Assembly: GCA_024958715.1 (NCBI GenBank)
Contig: JANWUS010000018.1
Coordinates: forward strand, 62,001 to 126,000
Reading direction: 5' to 3'
DNA length: 64,000 nt
Source: Cyanobium sp. FGCU52
Lineage (GTDB): Bacteria; Cyanobacteriota; Cyanobacteriia; PCC-6307; Cyanobiaceae
A model generated the notes under the pieces. The model saw nothing but the letters and a program-made list of their open reading frames with translations, searched no databases and was not told where the DNA came from. Shown here one piece after another: positions 29,058 to 38,390 of the stretch (positions are counted from its first letter, which is position 1; each line of letters begins with the position of its first letter). A program made the translations under genes and the position numbers.

Positions 29058-29665
29058 CATTCGGGTTCGGGGTGGAAGCTGGCGCTGAAGGTGAGCAGAT
29101 CGATGCCGCTGAACAGGAAGCTGATGCCCACCAGCGTGCCCAGCACCCACAGCAGGCTCAACTCCTTCATCGTCAGGATCAGCAGGCCCAGCAGCAGGGT
29201 CACGATCCCGTTGGTCAGCCCCCATCCCCAGCCCTTCACCTGACGGTGGGTGAGCGCCACCAGGATCGATACCAGCCCTTCCGCCACGAACACCACCCCG
29301 ATCGCCAGGGCCAGGGCCGCCACCTGGGTTGCGGCGGCGGCCGGGCCGCCGGCGAGCTGGCGGATCATCCAAAGACCGGCCACCAGGAAGAGGGTGGCGA
29401 CCACCAGACGCCAGAAGGCGATCGAGCCGCTGAGGCGCGGCGAGCGGGTGAGTCCGTTGATCCAGCCGATGATCCCGCCCACAAGAAACGACACGGCCAC
29501 CACCGCGGTGACCCACACCGAGGCGATCACCGGAAAGATCAGGGAGAGAACGCCGAGCACCAGCAGCACGATGCCCTCGGCCAGGGTGAAGCTGCGCAGG
29601 GCCGAGCTGGTGGGAGCCACCAGGCGGCCCGGCGGTGTGGCGAGCGGGGAGGGATCGGGGGCCAT
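29057..29665 (-). CDS. HdeD/DUF308 family membrane protein
   Basis: A 202-residue protein with six hydrophobic segments and the HdeD repeat pattern (AEGIVLLVLGVLSLIFPVIA, later GLTNGIVTLLLGLLILT). HdeD is linked to acid resistance in E. coli, but most homologues have no known role. The ATG at 29665 is preferred to the one at 29683, because a -10-like TAGGTT (29693-29688) ends only 4 bases before 29683. Confidence 0.82.
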   Translation of the reverse strand: MAPDPSPLATPPGRLVAPTSSALRSFTLAEGIVLLVLGVLSLIFPVIASVWVTAVVAVSFLVGGIIGWINGLTRSPRLSGSIAFWRLVVATLFLVAGLWMIRQLAGGPAAAATQVAALALAIGVVFVAEGLVSILVALTHRQVKGWGWGLTNGIVTLLLGLLILTMKELSLLWVLGTLVGISFLFSGIDLLTFSASFHPEPE

Positions 29666-29687
29666 GGTGTGCGTCGCGACCATCCGG

Positions 29688-29693
29688 AACCTA
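29688..29693 (-). promoter_or_regulatory. Putative -10 element for the HdeD-like gene
   Basis: TAGGTT on the minus strand lies 22 bases before the ATG at 29665 and 4 bases before an alternative ATG at 29683. It decides between the two starts if real. Confidence 0.35.
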
Positions 29694-29721
29694 GGCAGGT
29701 CGGCCGGAGTGCGCCATCCGC

Positions 29722-30387
29722 TCAGAGCCAGCCCTGCCGGGCCAGCCAGTCCGGGGTGATGGGTTCGGGCGCAGGCACTGGCGGGGCAGCGGTCGATCCG
29801 GCCAGCAGCCGTTCGGTGTACTTCGCCAGCAGATCCGCCTCGAGATTCACCGCATCCCCCACCCGCCGCTGCCCCAGGGTGGTGACGGTCCAGGTGTGGG
29901 GAATCACGGCGATCCAGAAGCTGGCGCCGGAGGGGTCACAGCCCGCCACCGTGAGGCTGATGCCGTCGACGGCCACGCTGGCCTTCTCGCAGACGTAGCG
30001 GCCGTAGGCGGGATCACACCAGGCCAGCTCGAGATGCCAGGAGGCGGGCCGGCGCTCGATCGCCCGCACCACCCCCTGGCCATCCACATGGCCGCTCACC
30101 AGATGGCCCCCCAGCCGGTCGCTCAGACGCAGCGCCGGCTCAAGATTCACCGCCGCCCCCGCGGCCGCCCTGGCGGCCAGGGTGGTGCGGCCCAGGGTCT
30201 CCTCGCTCACGTCCGCCAGGAAACCCCGATCGCCTTCCAGTCGCTCAGCAACGGTGAGACACACCCCGTCCACCGCCACGCTGTCGCCGAGGGCCAGGGG
30301 GCCGAGGGCGCCGGGCTCCGTCCTCACCCCCACGCCGGCCGCCGCGCGCTCCAGCCGGCCGACGGCCTGGACCAGTCCGGTGAACAT
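29722..30387 (-). CDS. ribE: Riboflavin synthase alpha chain
   Basis: RibE (221 residues) dismutates two 6,7-dimethyl-8-ribityllumazines to riboflavin. It shows the two internal repeats of the family: MFTGLVQAVG with DSVAVDGVCLTV in the first half, GHLVSGHVDG in the middle, and ASVAVDGISLTVAG in the second half. It is divergent from the BFN gene by 75 bases. No FMN riboswitch is seen in that space. Confidence 0.95.
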   Translation of the reverse strand: MFTGLVQAVGRLERAAAGVGVRTEPGALGPLALGDSVAVDGVCLTVAERLEGDRGFLADVSEETLGRTTLAARAAAGAAVNLEPALRLSDRLGGHLVSGHVDGQGVVRAIERRPASWHLELAWCDPAYGRYVCEKASVAVDGISLTVAGCDPSGASFWIAVIPHTWTVTTLGQRRVGDAVNLEADLLAKYTERLLAGSTAAPPVPAPEPITPDWLARQGWL

Positions 30388-30462
30388 CGCGGTCCTGCAG
30401 GGATTCCACTGGCCATAATCGTTTCACGGACGCCGGCGCACGCCAGGGGGAACGGTCACGCC

Positions 30463-31044
30463 ATGGTGGAGATGAGCGTCACCGGCATCGCCCTCGATGC
30501 GGCCAGCCGCAGCCCGATCGTGCTGCTCCGGGACCCCTCCGGCCGCCGCCAGGTACCGATCTGGATCGATCAGGCCCAGGCCCAGAACATCCTCGCCGGT
30601 CTCAACGGCGAGCGTCCGCCCCGGCCCCTCAGCCACGACCTGATGGCCAGCCTGCTGGAGGTGGCGGGACTGAAACTGGAGCGGGTGGTGATCCACGCGA
30701 TCGAGGACAGCACCTTCCGGGCCGTGCTCAAGCTCGAGGGCAGCGACGGCACGATCCACGAGCTCGACGCCCGCCCGAGCGATGCCATCGCCCTGGCGCT
30801 GCGCACAGGCAGCAGCATCTGGATGCTGGAGGAGGTGGTGGCCGATGCCTCGATCCCGGTGGATGCCGAGGCCGACGCCGAGGACCTGGCCGATTTCCGC
30901 CGCTTCCTCGATCGCACCAGCCCCGCCGAGCTGATCCGCAACCTGGGCAAGGCCTCGCCGGAGAGCGACACCCCCCCCGGCCCGGAGAGCGGCGGCACGC
31001 CTGAGGAAGGATCCGGCGACGAGGGCCGTGCCGGCCCCGTCTGA
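30463..31044 (+). CDS. Bifunctional nuclease (BFN, DUF151) family protein
   Basis: A 193-residue protein with the BFN core: IVLLRDPSGRRQVPIWI, then RPLSHDLMASLLEVAGLKLE, and the key [20 protein letters not shown]. Family members have been reported to cleave DNA and RNA in plants and act as stress factors; the bacterial role is unclear. The acidic C-terminal 50 residues look disordered. The 3' end overlaps the next gene by 17 bases, suggesting coupling. Confidence 0.85.
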   Translation: MVEMSVTGIALDAASRSPIVLLRDPSGRRQVPIWIDQAQAQNILAGLNGERPPRPLSHDLMASLLEVAGLKLERVVIHAIEDSTFRAVLKLEGSDGTIHELDARPSDAIALALRTGSSIWMLEEVVADASIPVDAEADAEDLADFRRFLDRTSPAELIRNLGKASPESDTPPGPESGGTPEEGSGDEGRAGPV

Positions 31045-32197
31045 GCCCGAGGAGACGGGCGGGGCGGTCACCCGGCCCTTCGGCCGCCGGGGTCGCCCCG
31101 TCTCCCTGTTCACCCTGGGCACCATGCGGGCCCTCGAGAGCCCCGCGGCGATGGCGGCCGTGCTGGAACGGGCCGTGGCGGTGGGCATCAACCATCTGGA
31201 GACCGCCCCGGCCTACGGCCCGGCGGAGTCGTTCCTGGGCCAGGCCCTGGCGGCCCTGGAGCGGCGGGATCCAGGCGCCCGCGCCGCCCTGGTGCTCACC
31301 AGCAAGATCCTTCCGGAACTGGGGCTGGCGGAAGGGCGCCAGGCCCTGCGCGCCTGCCTGGGGCGGCTCGGTGTCGAGCGGCTCGACAACCTGGCGGTGC
31401 ATGGCCTCAACACCCCCGAGCACCTGGCCTGGAGCCTGCGGGGGGAGGGGGCGGAGCTGCTGGCCTGGGCGGAGGGGGAAGGGCTCGTGCAGCAGGTGGG
31501 GTTCTCCAGCCATGGCGATGACGCCCTGATCACCGCGGCGCTGGAGAGCGGGCGCTTCGGATTCTGCAGCCTGCATCTGCACCTGTTCGATCGCCAGCGG
31601 CTGCCCCTGGCCAAGGCCGCCCTGGCCGAGGGCCTGGGCGTGATGGCGATCTCCCCCGCCGACAAGGGAGGGCGGCTCTACGACCCGCCACCGGAGCTGC
31701 AGCAGGACTGCGCCCCCTTCCAGCCGCTGGAGCTGGCCTACCGGTTTCTGCTGGCGCAAGGGATCAGCACCCTCACCCTCGGGGCCGCCCAGCCGGATGA
31801 TCTGGTGTGGGCGCAGCGGCTGGCCCGGAGCGACGGCCCGCTGACGCCCGCGGAACGGCAGGCGCTGGAGCGGCTGGAGCAGGCCGGACGGCAACGGCTG
31901 GGCCGTGACCGCTGCGGCCAGTGCCGGGCCTGCCTGCCCTGCCCCTCCGGGGTTCCGATCCCGGCGCTGCTGCGCCTGCGCAACCTGGCGGTGGGGCACG
32001 GAATGGAGGCCTTCGCCGGCGAGCGCTACAACCTCATCGGCCGGGCCGGCCACTGGTGGGAACAGCACGACGCCTCGGCCTGCGTCCGCTGCGGCGAGTG
32101 CCTGCCGCGCTGCCCGCTGGAGCTGCCGATCCCCGATCTGCTGGCCGACACCCACCGCCGGCTGGCGGCCGCGCCGCGGCGGCGGCTCTGGGGCTAG
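31028..32197 (+). CDS. Aldo/keto reductase with C-terminal 2x[4Fe-4S] domain
   Basis: The 389 residues comprise an AKR barrel (catalytic Tyr63 in APAYGPAE, Lys93 in TSKILP) and a ferredoxin-like tail with two cluster motifs: Cys296/299/302/305 and Cys352/355/358/362. Such fused proteins could exchange electrons with ferredoxin, but no substrate is known. The start is a GTG inside the BFN gene. Its stop shares the palindrome CTAG with the convergent solute-binding gene. Confidence 0.85.
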   Translation: MPAPSEPEETGGAVTRPFGRRGRPVSLFTLGTMRALESPAAMAAVLERAVAVGINHLETAPAYGPAESFLGQALAALERRDPGARAALVLTSKILPELGLAEGRQALRACLGRLGVERLDNLAVHGLNTPEHLAWSLRGEGAELLAWAEGEGLVQQVGFSSHGDDALITAALESGRFGFCSLHLHLFDRQRLPLAKAALAEGLGVMAISPADKGGRLYDPPPELQQDCAPFQPLELAYRFLLAQGISTLTLGAAQPDDLVWAQRLARSDGPLTPAERQALERLEQAGRQRLGRDRCGQCRACLPCPSGVPIPALLRLRNLAVGHGMEAFAGERYNLIGRAGHWWEQHDASACVRCGECLPRCPLELPIPDLLADTHRRLAAAPRRRLWG

Positions 32198-33231
32198 CCG
32201 GGAGGAGGGGCCGCCGCGTCCCAGAGCTGCTGCAGGGCCTGGCGCTCCTGGGGCGGCAGGGGTGGCAGATCCCGCCAGCGCTCCTGCACGGCGGCGGGGG
32301 GGAGCAGCAACTCGGCCACCGCCGCGGGAAACCCCTGCAGGGCCTGCTGCAGCAGCGGGCGCGGCAGGGGCGGCACCCAGCCCGCGGCCAGCAGGCGCGG
32401 CAGCAGGGGAGGCTCCAGGATCTCCGCCAGCCAGTCGATCGGGGGAACCGGCCCGTCGCCGGCGGGGCGGAGCAGCAGGTTCCAGGCCAGGGGCCCGCCC
32501 TCCGCCGGCAACACCACCTGCAGGCGCGGATCGCTGCGCAGCAGGGGCACCACCCGGTGACGCGGCAGCACGGCCGCCTCGGCGGGGCCGCTCAGCAGCA
32601 GGCTGAGGCCATCGCGATCGTCGCTGGCGGTGGCCTGGGCCCGCAGGCGCCGCAGGCGCTCCGGATCCCGCTCCATCAGGGCGATGGTGACCCGGGGGCT
32701 GGAGGGAAGGACCACCTTGCCGGCGAGGCTGGGATCGAGCAGCAGGTCCCAGCCGTCGGCGGCGCGGGCGGCGAGATCGGGCCGGTCCTTCAGCACCAGC
32801 ACCCAGGGGGAAACGGACCAGGGCCAGGCCAGGACCGGCGATCCCTCGGGGGCGAACAGCCGCTGCACCGGGGCGGAGAAGGGGGCCAGCCGGGCGAGGA
32901 GGGCCGGGGTGCCGATCGGCTGCAGGGAGGGGCGGGGAAGGGTGCTGGCCCAGCCATCCCCCAGCTGGAGCAGGGCCGGACGGGAAGGGGCGGGAGCTGA
33001 TCCCGCCGCCGGCTGCAGCGCCGCCCGCACGGCGGCGGGATCATCGAGCTGGCGCAGCCGCCAGGGGCGGGGCAGGCGCCGGGCCCAGCCGGACGGCAGT
33101 TCCCCCCGTACCGCCAGCAGCTCGGCGCCGCCGGCCCCGCAGCCCCCCAGCAGGGTGAGGGCCGGAAGCCCCAGGCCGTTGGAGGCGGCCAGGCGCAACA
33201 GGGTGCGGCGGGGGAGGAGGCGCTCAGCCAT
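32194..33231 (-). CDS. Periplasmic solute-binding-like lipoprotein with Arg-rich signal
   Basis: A 345-residue protein with an N-terminal PRRTLLRLA followed by a hydrophobic stretch and a lipobox (LTLLGGC), so it is probably exported, possibly by Tat, and lipidated by Lgt. The rest looks like a PotD/type 2 extracellular solute-binding protein (LLLDPSLAGKVVLPSSPRVT, MERDPERLRRL). No permease or ATPase is adjacent. The ATG overlaps the CobT-like stop by 8 bases, making it the last gene of the topA-led run. Confidence 0.72.
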   Translation of the reverse strand: MAERLLPRRTLLRLAASNGLGLPALTLLGGCGAGGAELLAVRGELPSGWARRLPRPWRLRQLDDPAAVRAALQPAAGSAPAPSRPALLQLGDGWASTLPRPSLQPIGTPALLARLAPFSAPVQRLFAPEGSPVLAWPWSVSPWVLVLKDRPDLAARAADGWDLLLDPSLAGKVVLPSSPRVTIALMERDPERLRRLRAQATASDDRDGLSLLLSGPAEAAVLPRHRVVPLLRSDPRLQVVLPAEGGPLAWNLLLRPAGDGPVPPIDWLAEILEPPLLPRLLAAGWVPPLPRPLLQQALQGFPAAVAELLLPPAAVQERWRDLPPLPPQERQALQQLWDAAAPPPG

Positions 33232-34375
33232 CCGGGGACGGTAGACCGGAGCGCTCCAGGGCCCGGCAGGCCCGGTCGCAGGCCCGGGCCAGGGCAGCGG
33301 GAGAGCGGCCGCTCAGCTGCCAGAGCAGGGCCAGTCCCCCTGCCCCCACGCCCTCTTTCACGTAGCCCCGCTCATAGTCGGCCAGAGCCGGGTGGATCGG
33401 ATCGTGAAAGCGCAGATCGGCCGCGAAGGCGACGGGCTCCACGTCCCAGTGCGCACCGATGCGCCGCAGCAGCAGGGGCAGATCGCTGCCGGCCTCGTCC
33501 GCCACCCAGGCCGTGGTGCCGACGGCCGCCAGGGCGGCCAGGGCGGGCCGCAGCGCCGTCGGAGCCACGGCCAGCGCCAGGGCCAGCACCGCGGCCATCT
33601 GGCTGCCCCCGGCCAGCATCACCGGCACATCGGCGGCGGCGGCGGCGAGCAGCAGGCCGGCGGCGAGCGGCTGCATCGGATCGCCCACCGCCGCCACCAC
33701 GGCGAGGGGATCGGCGGGGCGGCCGGCGGCCGCCAGACCCCGCGCCACCAGCTCGGCCTTGTCGGCATGGACGGGGGCGTGGAGGCTGCCGCTCACCAGG
33801 CCATCGGCCTCCACCCCCAGCCCTCGGAGCAGCGCCAGGGCCGTGGTGGTGCCCCCCGGCACGCACTCGGCCAGCAGCAGCGGCGGGGCGCCGGATTGCC
33901 CGGCCAACCGAGCCCCCCAGCGCCGCCCCAGGGCCAGAAGATGGTCCACCCGCCCGGGCGCCATCGCCGCCCCCCCGCTCAGGCAGGCGGCCGGTCCATC
34001 GCCGGCGGGAGAGCCCGGCCGCAGGTGGGGCACGGCGGGAGCCACGGGACAGCCCAGATCCACCACCAGCGGCGTCAGCCCCAGCTCCCTCACCACCACA
34101 TGGGCGATCAGCGCCGGCGACACCCCCGCCGGCAGAGGCGGCAGCGCATGGGGCCGCTCGGCCTCCGGACCGAGGAGCAGCAGTTCGGCATCGGCGGCGG
34201 CGGTGCGCCGACGCGACTCCGGCGTGGCCCCCGCGGCCGAGATGCCGGGGACCTCGGCGGTGAGGGTGGCGGCCAGCAGCAGCAGCACCCGGGTGGTCGC
34301 CCAGTCGCTCGACCAGCGCGCCTGCCAGGCCGTCGCGGCGGAGGCATCACCGGCCAGGCGGCGCAGGGGGCTCAA
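33224..34375 (-). CDS. cobT: CobT-like nicotinate-nucleotide phosphoribosyltransferase (TIGR00303 type)
   Basis: About 383 residues. It has GLTPLVVDLGCPVAP, ECVPGGTTTALALLRGLG, VMLAGGSQMAAVLALAL and GYVKEGVGAGG, as in the cyanobacterial and archaeal CobT-like family, which activates the lower base of cobalamin. No ATG is available. TTG at 34375 overlaps the preceding stop (TTGA), and a GTG at 34474 would add 33 residues inside the DUF2232 gene. With cobM this is the second corrinoid gene in the window. Confidence 0.82.
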   Translation of the reverse strand: MSPLRRLAGDASAATAWQARWSSDWATTRVLLLLAATLTAEVPGISAAGATPESRRRTAAADAELLLLGPEAERPHALPPLPAGVSPALIAHVVVRELGLTPLVVDLGCPVAPAVPHLRPGSPAGDGPAACLSGGAAMAPGRVDHLLALGRRWGARLAGQSGAPPLLLAECVPGGTTTALALLRGLGVEADGLVSGSLHAPVHADKAELVARGLAAAGRPADPLAVVAAVGDPMQPLAAGLLLAAAAADVPVMLAGGSQMAAVLALALAVAPTALRPALAALAAVGTTAWVADEAGSDLPLLLRRIGAHWDVEPVAFAADLRFHDPIHPALADYERGYVKEGVGAGGLALLWQLSGRSPAALARACDRACRALERSGLPSPDG

Positions 34376-35019
34376 AGGGGATCGAGGGCCACCAGCGAGC
34401 GCAGCAGGGGAGGGGGTTCGCTGATCGGCGCCTTCAGACGCGGAAAGATCCAGTAGGCCACCGCATGCAGACACAGCACCACCAGCAGGTTCTGGACCAG
34501 CACCAGCAGGAGGGCCGCCACCTGCACCTGGGCCAGGTCGAGGCCGGGCCCGAGCCCCAGCAGGCCCGCCAGACGATCCAGCAGGCCCGCGGCGGCGGTG
34601 GTGATCACCACCCAGAGGTTGTCACCCACCAGCACCGACAGCACCGCCACCCGAACCAGGAACCCCGCCGCCCCGATCAGCGCCCCCAGCGAGAGGGTGA
34701 TCCACCAGCTGAGACGCTGCCGCCAGCCCCAGCCCAGCCAGAGGGCCAGCAGGCCGTAGGGGAAGAGCACCAGCGGGCCGCGGATCGGCCCCATCAGGGC
34801 CACCAGCAGCAGGGTGGTGACCACCATGCCCTCGAGGGCGCAGCGACCGCCGTGGCGGAGCTGAAGCAGGGCGAGCGGAAGGGGCAGGGCCAGACGGAAC
34901 AGGGGGCTGCCCACCGGCAGGTAGTAGAGGGCCACCCAGAGGAGGGCGGTGGAAGCCGCCAGATAGGCCGTGTCCGTGAGCTGGCGGGCCTGGCGTTGGC
35001 TGAGGGGAGGGGAGGACAT
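34372..35019 (-). CDS. DUF2232 family membrane protein
   Basis: A 215-residue protein with about six hydrophobic segments (YLAASTALLWVALYYLPVG, later VQVAALLLVLVQNLLVVLCL). The pattern fits the DUF2232 family of predicted membrane proteins found in cyanobacteria and Firmicutes. Function is unknown. The ATG at 35019 is used. It overlaps the CobT-like gene by 4 bases and lies 7 bases after a lipoprotein gene. Confidence 0.75.
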   Translation of the reverse strand: MSSPPLSQRQARQLTDTAYLAASTALLWVALYYLPVGSPLFRLALPLPLALLQLRHGGRCALEGMVVTTLLLVALMGPIRGPLVLFPYGLLALWLGWGWRQRLSWWITLSLGALIGAAGFLVRVAVLSVLVGDNLWVVITTAAAGLLDRLAGLLGLGPGLDLAQVQVAALLLVLVQNLLVVLCLHAVAYWIFPRLKAPISEPPPLLRSLVALDPL

Positions 35020-35026
35020 CGGCCGC

Positions 35027-35581
35027 TCAGCGGGGTGCGGGCGCCGGCCGCACCGCCGGGGCTCCGCCCGGAGCAGCTTGAGGGCCGGCGGGGGCACTGG
35101 CGCCGTTCATCCGCTCGATCGTCTCCACCTCGAACGGCACACCGGCGGCCCGCAGGGCCTGGGTGACGCCTTCGGCCGGGGCGGCCGGGTCGGCCAGGGG
35201 CAGGCGCAGGGTGATGCGATAGGGGGCCGTGGCGGCGGGCCGGACCGGAGCGGTGGCCGCCGGCGGGCGGGCCGGCTGGGGCGAGGGGCGGGCCGCCGCC
35301 GGAGGAGCCGAGCCTGGCGGCCGGGCGGTGGGGGACGTGGCGGGGGCGGCAGCCCCCGGGGAGCCGGCGCGGGGCGCCTGGGGCGCAGCCGGAGTGGGCG
35401 GCACGGTGGCGGGAGTCGGCCGGGGGCTGCCGGAGGCAGGGGCCGGAGCCTGAGGCGACGCCGGCGTGTCCGCGGCAGGGCTGCCCGGGAAGCTGGCCGA
35501 GAGACGGTCACCGAAGGAGGTGCCCTGGCAGCCCGCCAGCAGCAGGGGAAGAACCAGGGCCGCGGCCCGCAGGGGGAACAT
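35027..35581 (-). CDS. Pro/Ala-rich lipoprotein of unknown function
   Basis: A 184-residue protein with a signal peptide and lipobox (LPLLLAGC). A long low-complexity Pro/Ala/Ser linker leads to a small C-terminal domain (YRITLRLPLADPA, then GVTQALRAAGVPFEVETIER). The linker would let the domain reach through peptidoglycan. The ATG overlaps the topA stop by one base (TGATG). No family is recognised. Confidence 0.65.
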   Translation of the reverse strand: MFPLRAAALVLPLLLAGCQGTSFGDRLSASFPGSPAADTPASPQAPAPASGSPRPTPATVPPTPAAPQAPRAGSPGAAAPATSPTARPPGSAPPAAARPSPQPARPPAATAPVRPAATAPYRITLRLPLADPAAPAEGVTQALRAAGVPFEVETIERMNGASAPAGPQAAPGGAPAVRPAPAPR

Positions 35582-38292
35582 CAGCTGTCGGCCGCCTTGA
35601 TCACCCGCACGGCACTGGCCCGCAGACGCCCGGTCTTGGTGGTGGCCGGGGGCTTGCGGGCGGCGGTGGCGGCCGGCTTCTTGGCGGCGGCCTTGCGGGT
35701 GGTGGTGGTTGTCTTGGCGGTCGTCCGGCCCTTGCCCTTGGCGGTGGCGGCCTTGGCCGCCAGCAGCTCCTGGGCCTGCTCGAGGGTGAGGGTGTCGGCG
35801 GTGGTGCCCTCCGGCAGGGAGGCGTTCACCTTCCCCTGCTTCACGTAGAGGCCGTACGGACCATCGAACAGCTGGATCGCCTCGTCAGCCCCCTCCGGGG
35901 TGCCCAGATCCTTGAGGGCGGTGCGGCCGCCCCGGCCGCGCTTGGGCTGGGCGAGCAGCTCCAGGGCGCGGCTGAGGCCCACCGCCAGCACATCGTCCTC
36001 GGCCTTGAGGGAGCGGTAGTCCTTCTCGCCCTTGCCCTTGTGGTGCACCACGTAAGGGCCGAAGCGGCCCAGGCCCGCCTCGATCCGACCGCCCTCGGGG
36101 TGCTCGCCCAGCAGGCGGGGGAGACGCAGCAGGCCGAGGGCATCCTCCAGGGTCAGGTCTTCGGGCTTGACGCCCTTGGGCAGCGAGGCCCGCTTGGGCT
36201 TGGGGTTCTCCTCGCTCACCTGACCGCGCTGCACGTAGGGGCCGTACTGCCCGAACAGCAGATACACGGCATCCCCGGTTTCGGGGTCTTCGCCGAGGGA
36301 CTCGGGGCCCTCCGCCTTCTGCCTGAGGATCAGCTCCGCCTTGTCGGCATCGAGGTCGGCCGGGGTGATCTCCTGGGGCAGGGTGGCCTTGATCAGCTCC
36401 TCGGTGCCGTCGTCGGCCACCCGCTTCTTCTCGAGGTAGGCGCCGAAGCGACCGATCCGCACCACGCAGGGCAGGCCTTCCAGGGACACGGTGCGGGAGG
36501 CACCGGGATCGATGTCGCCCTCCCGCTGCTGGACCTGGGTCTCGAGACCCTCCTCGCCCTTGTAGAAGCCCTCCAGGTAGGGCAGCCACTGCACCTTGCC
36601 GTGGGAGATCTCGTCGAGCGTGTTCTCCATCCGGGCGGTGAAACCCGTATCCACCAGATCGGGGAAGTGCTCCTCCAGCAGCGCCGTGACCGCGAAGGCG
36701 GTGAACGAGGGGGTGAGGCTGTTGTTCTGCAGCGTGGCGTAACCGCGATCCACGATCGTGCCGATGATCGAGGCGTAGGTGGAGGGGCGGCCGATCCCCT
36801 CCTTCTCCAGCATCTTCACCAGCGCCGCCTCGCTGTAGCGGGCCGGCGGCTGGGTGGTGTGGCCGAGGGCCTCCACTCCGCGGCAGGCCGGGCCGTCGCC
36901 CACGGCCAGGGCGGGGAGCAGCACCTCCTGGCCCTCGAGGGCGGCGTCGGGGTCGTCGCTCCCCTCCACGTAGGCGCGGAAGAAGCCGGCGAAGTCGATG
37001 CGCTTGCCGCTGGCCCGGAAGGTGGCATCGGCCGCCTCCAGATCCACCGCCAGCATCGTGAGCTTCGCATCGGCCATCTGGCTGGCCACGGTGCGCTTCC
37101 AGATCAGGTCGTAGAGGGCGAGATCGCGGCCGTCGAGGCCGGTTTCGGAGGGGGTGCGAAAGCTTTCCCCCGCCGGACGGATCGCCTCGTGGGCCTCCTG
37201 GGCGTTGCGGGCCTTGGTGGTGAACTGGCGCGGGGCCGGGCTGAGGTACTCCTTGCCGTACTTCTCGGCCACGCAGTTGCGGGAAGCCTGCAGGGCCTGA
37301 TCGCTCAGGTGCACCGAGTCGGTCCGCATGTAGGTGATGAAGCCCCGCTCATAGAGGCCCTGGGCCGCCCGCATCGTCTCGCGGGCGGAGAGGCGCAGTT
37401 TGCGGTTGGCCTCCTGCTGCAGGGTGCTGGTGGTGAACGGCGGCACGGGACGGCGCACCGTGGGCTTCTCCTCCACGGCCGCCACACGCCAGGCGGCGGC
37501 TTCCACCGCTTGCTGCAGCGCACGGGCCTCGCTCTCCTCCAGCAGCCGCACCTTGCTGCCGGCCTTGAGGCCGCCGGTGTTCTCGTCGAAGTCGGAGCCG
37601 CCGGCGATCCGCTCGCCCTTCACATGGGTGAGCTTGGCGTCGAACAGGGTTCCCGCCTGCTCCAGCCGGGCCTTGAGATCCCAGTAGGTGCCGCTGCGGA
37701 AGGCCCGCCGAGCCCGTTCCCGCTGCACCAGCAGCCGCACCGCCACCGACTGCACCCGGCCGGCGGAGAGGCCCCAGGCCACCTTCTTCCACAGCAGGGG
37801 CGAGAGGGTGTAGCCCACCAGGCGATCGAGGATCCGCCGGGTCTCCTGGGCATGGACGAGCTGCATGTCCAGGTCCCGGGGGCTGGCGAGGGCCCGGCCG
37901 ATCGCCTCCTTGGTGATCTCGTGGAACACCATCCGCTGGACGGGGACCTTGGGACTGAGCAGCTGGAGCAGATGCCAACTGATGCTCTCCCCCTCCCGGT
38001 CCTCGTCCGTGGCCAGCAGCAGGCGATCGGCCCCCTTGAGGGCGTCCTTGAGTTCCTTCACCACCTTCTTCTTGTCCTTCGGCACCACGTAGAGGGGTTC
38101 GAAGTCGTTGGCGGTGTTGACGCCGAGATTGGCCCACTTCTCCCCCTTGTGGGCAGCGGGGATCTCACTGGCGTTGTTCGGCAGGTCACGCACGTGCCCC
38201 ATCGAAGCCTCCACGCGGAAGTCCTTCGGCAGGAAGCCCCGGATGGTTTTGGCCTTGGTGGGGCTCTCGACGATGACCAGGGTGTGGGCCAC
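35581..38292 (-). CDS. topA: DNA topoisomerase I
   Basis: TopA (903 residues) relaxes negative supercoils. It has the Toprim domain ([11 protein letters not shown] and [13 protein letters not shown]), the active Tyr in [10 protein letters not shown] and repeated C-terminal zinc-finger-derived repeats ([20 protein letters not shown] type). The last 65 or so residues are a Lys/Ala/Thr/Pro-rich tail like histone H1. The start is GTG with a GATAAA box 25 bases upstream. Four genes follow with almost no gaps. Confidence 0.96.
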   Translation of the reverse strand: MAHTLVIVESPTKAKTIRGFLPKDFRVEASMGHVRDLPNNASEIPAAHKGEKWANLGVNTANDFEPLYVVPKDKKKVVKELKDALKGADRLLLATDEDREGESISWHLLQLLSPKVPVQRMVFHEITKEAIGRALASPRDLDMQLVHAQETRRILDRLVGYTLSPLLWKKVAWGLSAGRVQSVAVRLLVQRERARRAFRSGTYWDLKARLEQAGTLFDAKLTHVKGERIAGGSDFDENTGGLKAGSKVRLLEESEARALQQAVEAAAWRVAAVEEKPTVRRPVPPFTTSTLQQEANRKLRLSARETMRAAQGLYERGFITYMRTDSVHLSDQALQASRNCVAEKYGKEYLSPAPRQFTTKARNAQEAHEAIRPAGESFRTPSETGLDGRDLALYDLIWKRTVASQMADAKLTMLAVDLEAADATFRASGKRIDFAGFFRAYVEGSDDPDAALEGQEVLLPALAVGDGPACRGVEALGHTTQPPARYSEAALVKMLEKEGIGRPSTYASIIGTIVDRGYATLQNNSLTPSFTAFAVTALLEEHFPDLVDTGFTARMENTLDEISHGKVQWLPYLEGFYKGEEGLETQVQQREGDIDPGASRTVSLEGLPCVVRIGRFGAYLEKKRVADDGTEELIKATLPQEITPADLDADKAELILRQKAEGPESLGEDPETGDAVYLLFGQYGPYVQRGQVSEENPKPKRASLPKGVKPEDLTLEDALGLLRLPRLLGEHPEGGRIEAGLGRFGPYVVHHKGKGEKDYRSLKAEDDVLAVGLSRALELLAQPKRGRGGRTALKDLGTPEGADEAIQLFDGPYGLYVKQGKVNASLPEGTTADTLTLEQAQELLAAKAATAKGKGRTTAKTTTTTRKAAAKKPAATAARKPPATTKTGRLRASAVRVIKAADS

Positions 38293-38317
38293 GGGCAGGC
38301 GCTGAACCGCTTCCCTC

Positions 38318-38323
38318 TTTATC
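38318..38323 (-). promoter_or_regulatory. Putative -10 element for topA
   Basis: GATAAA on the minus strand is 25 bases before the topA GTG, in the 98-base divergent space with ndhB. It matches four of six -10 positions. Confidence 0.35.
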
Positions 38324-38390
38324 GCATCGGCCGTCGGACCGACATCAGGAGGAGGCCGCTACAGTCCGCTGCACCACCGATCCGGAGGGT

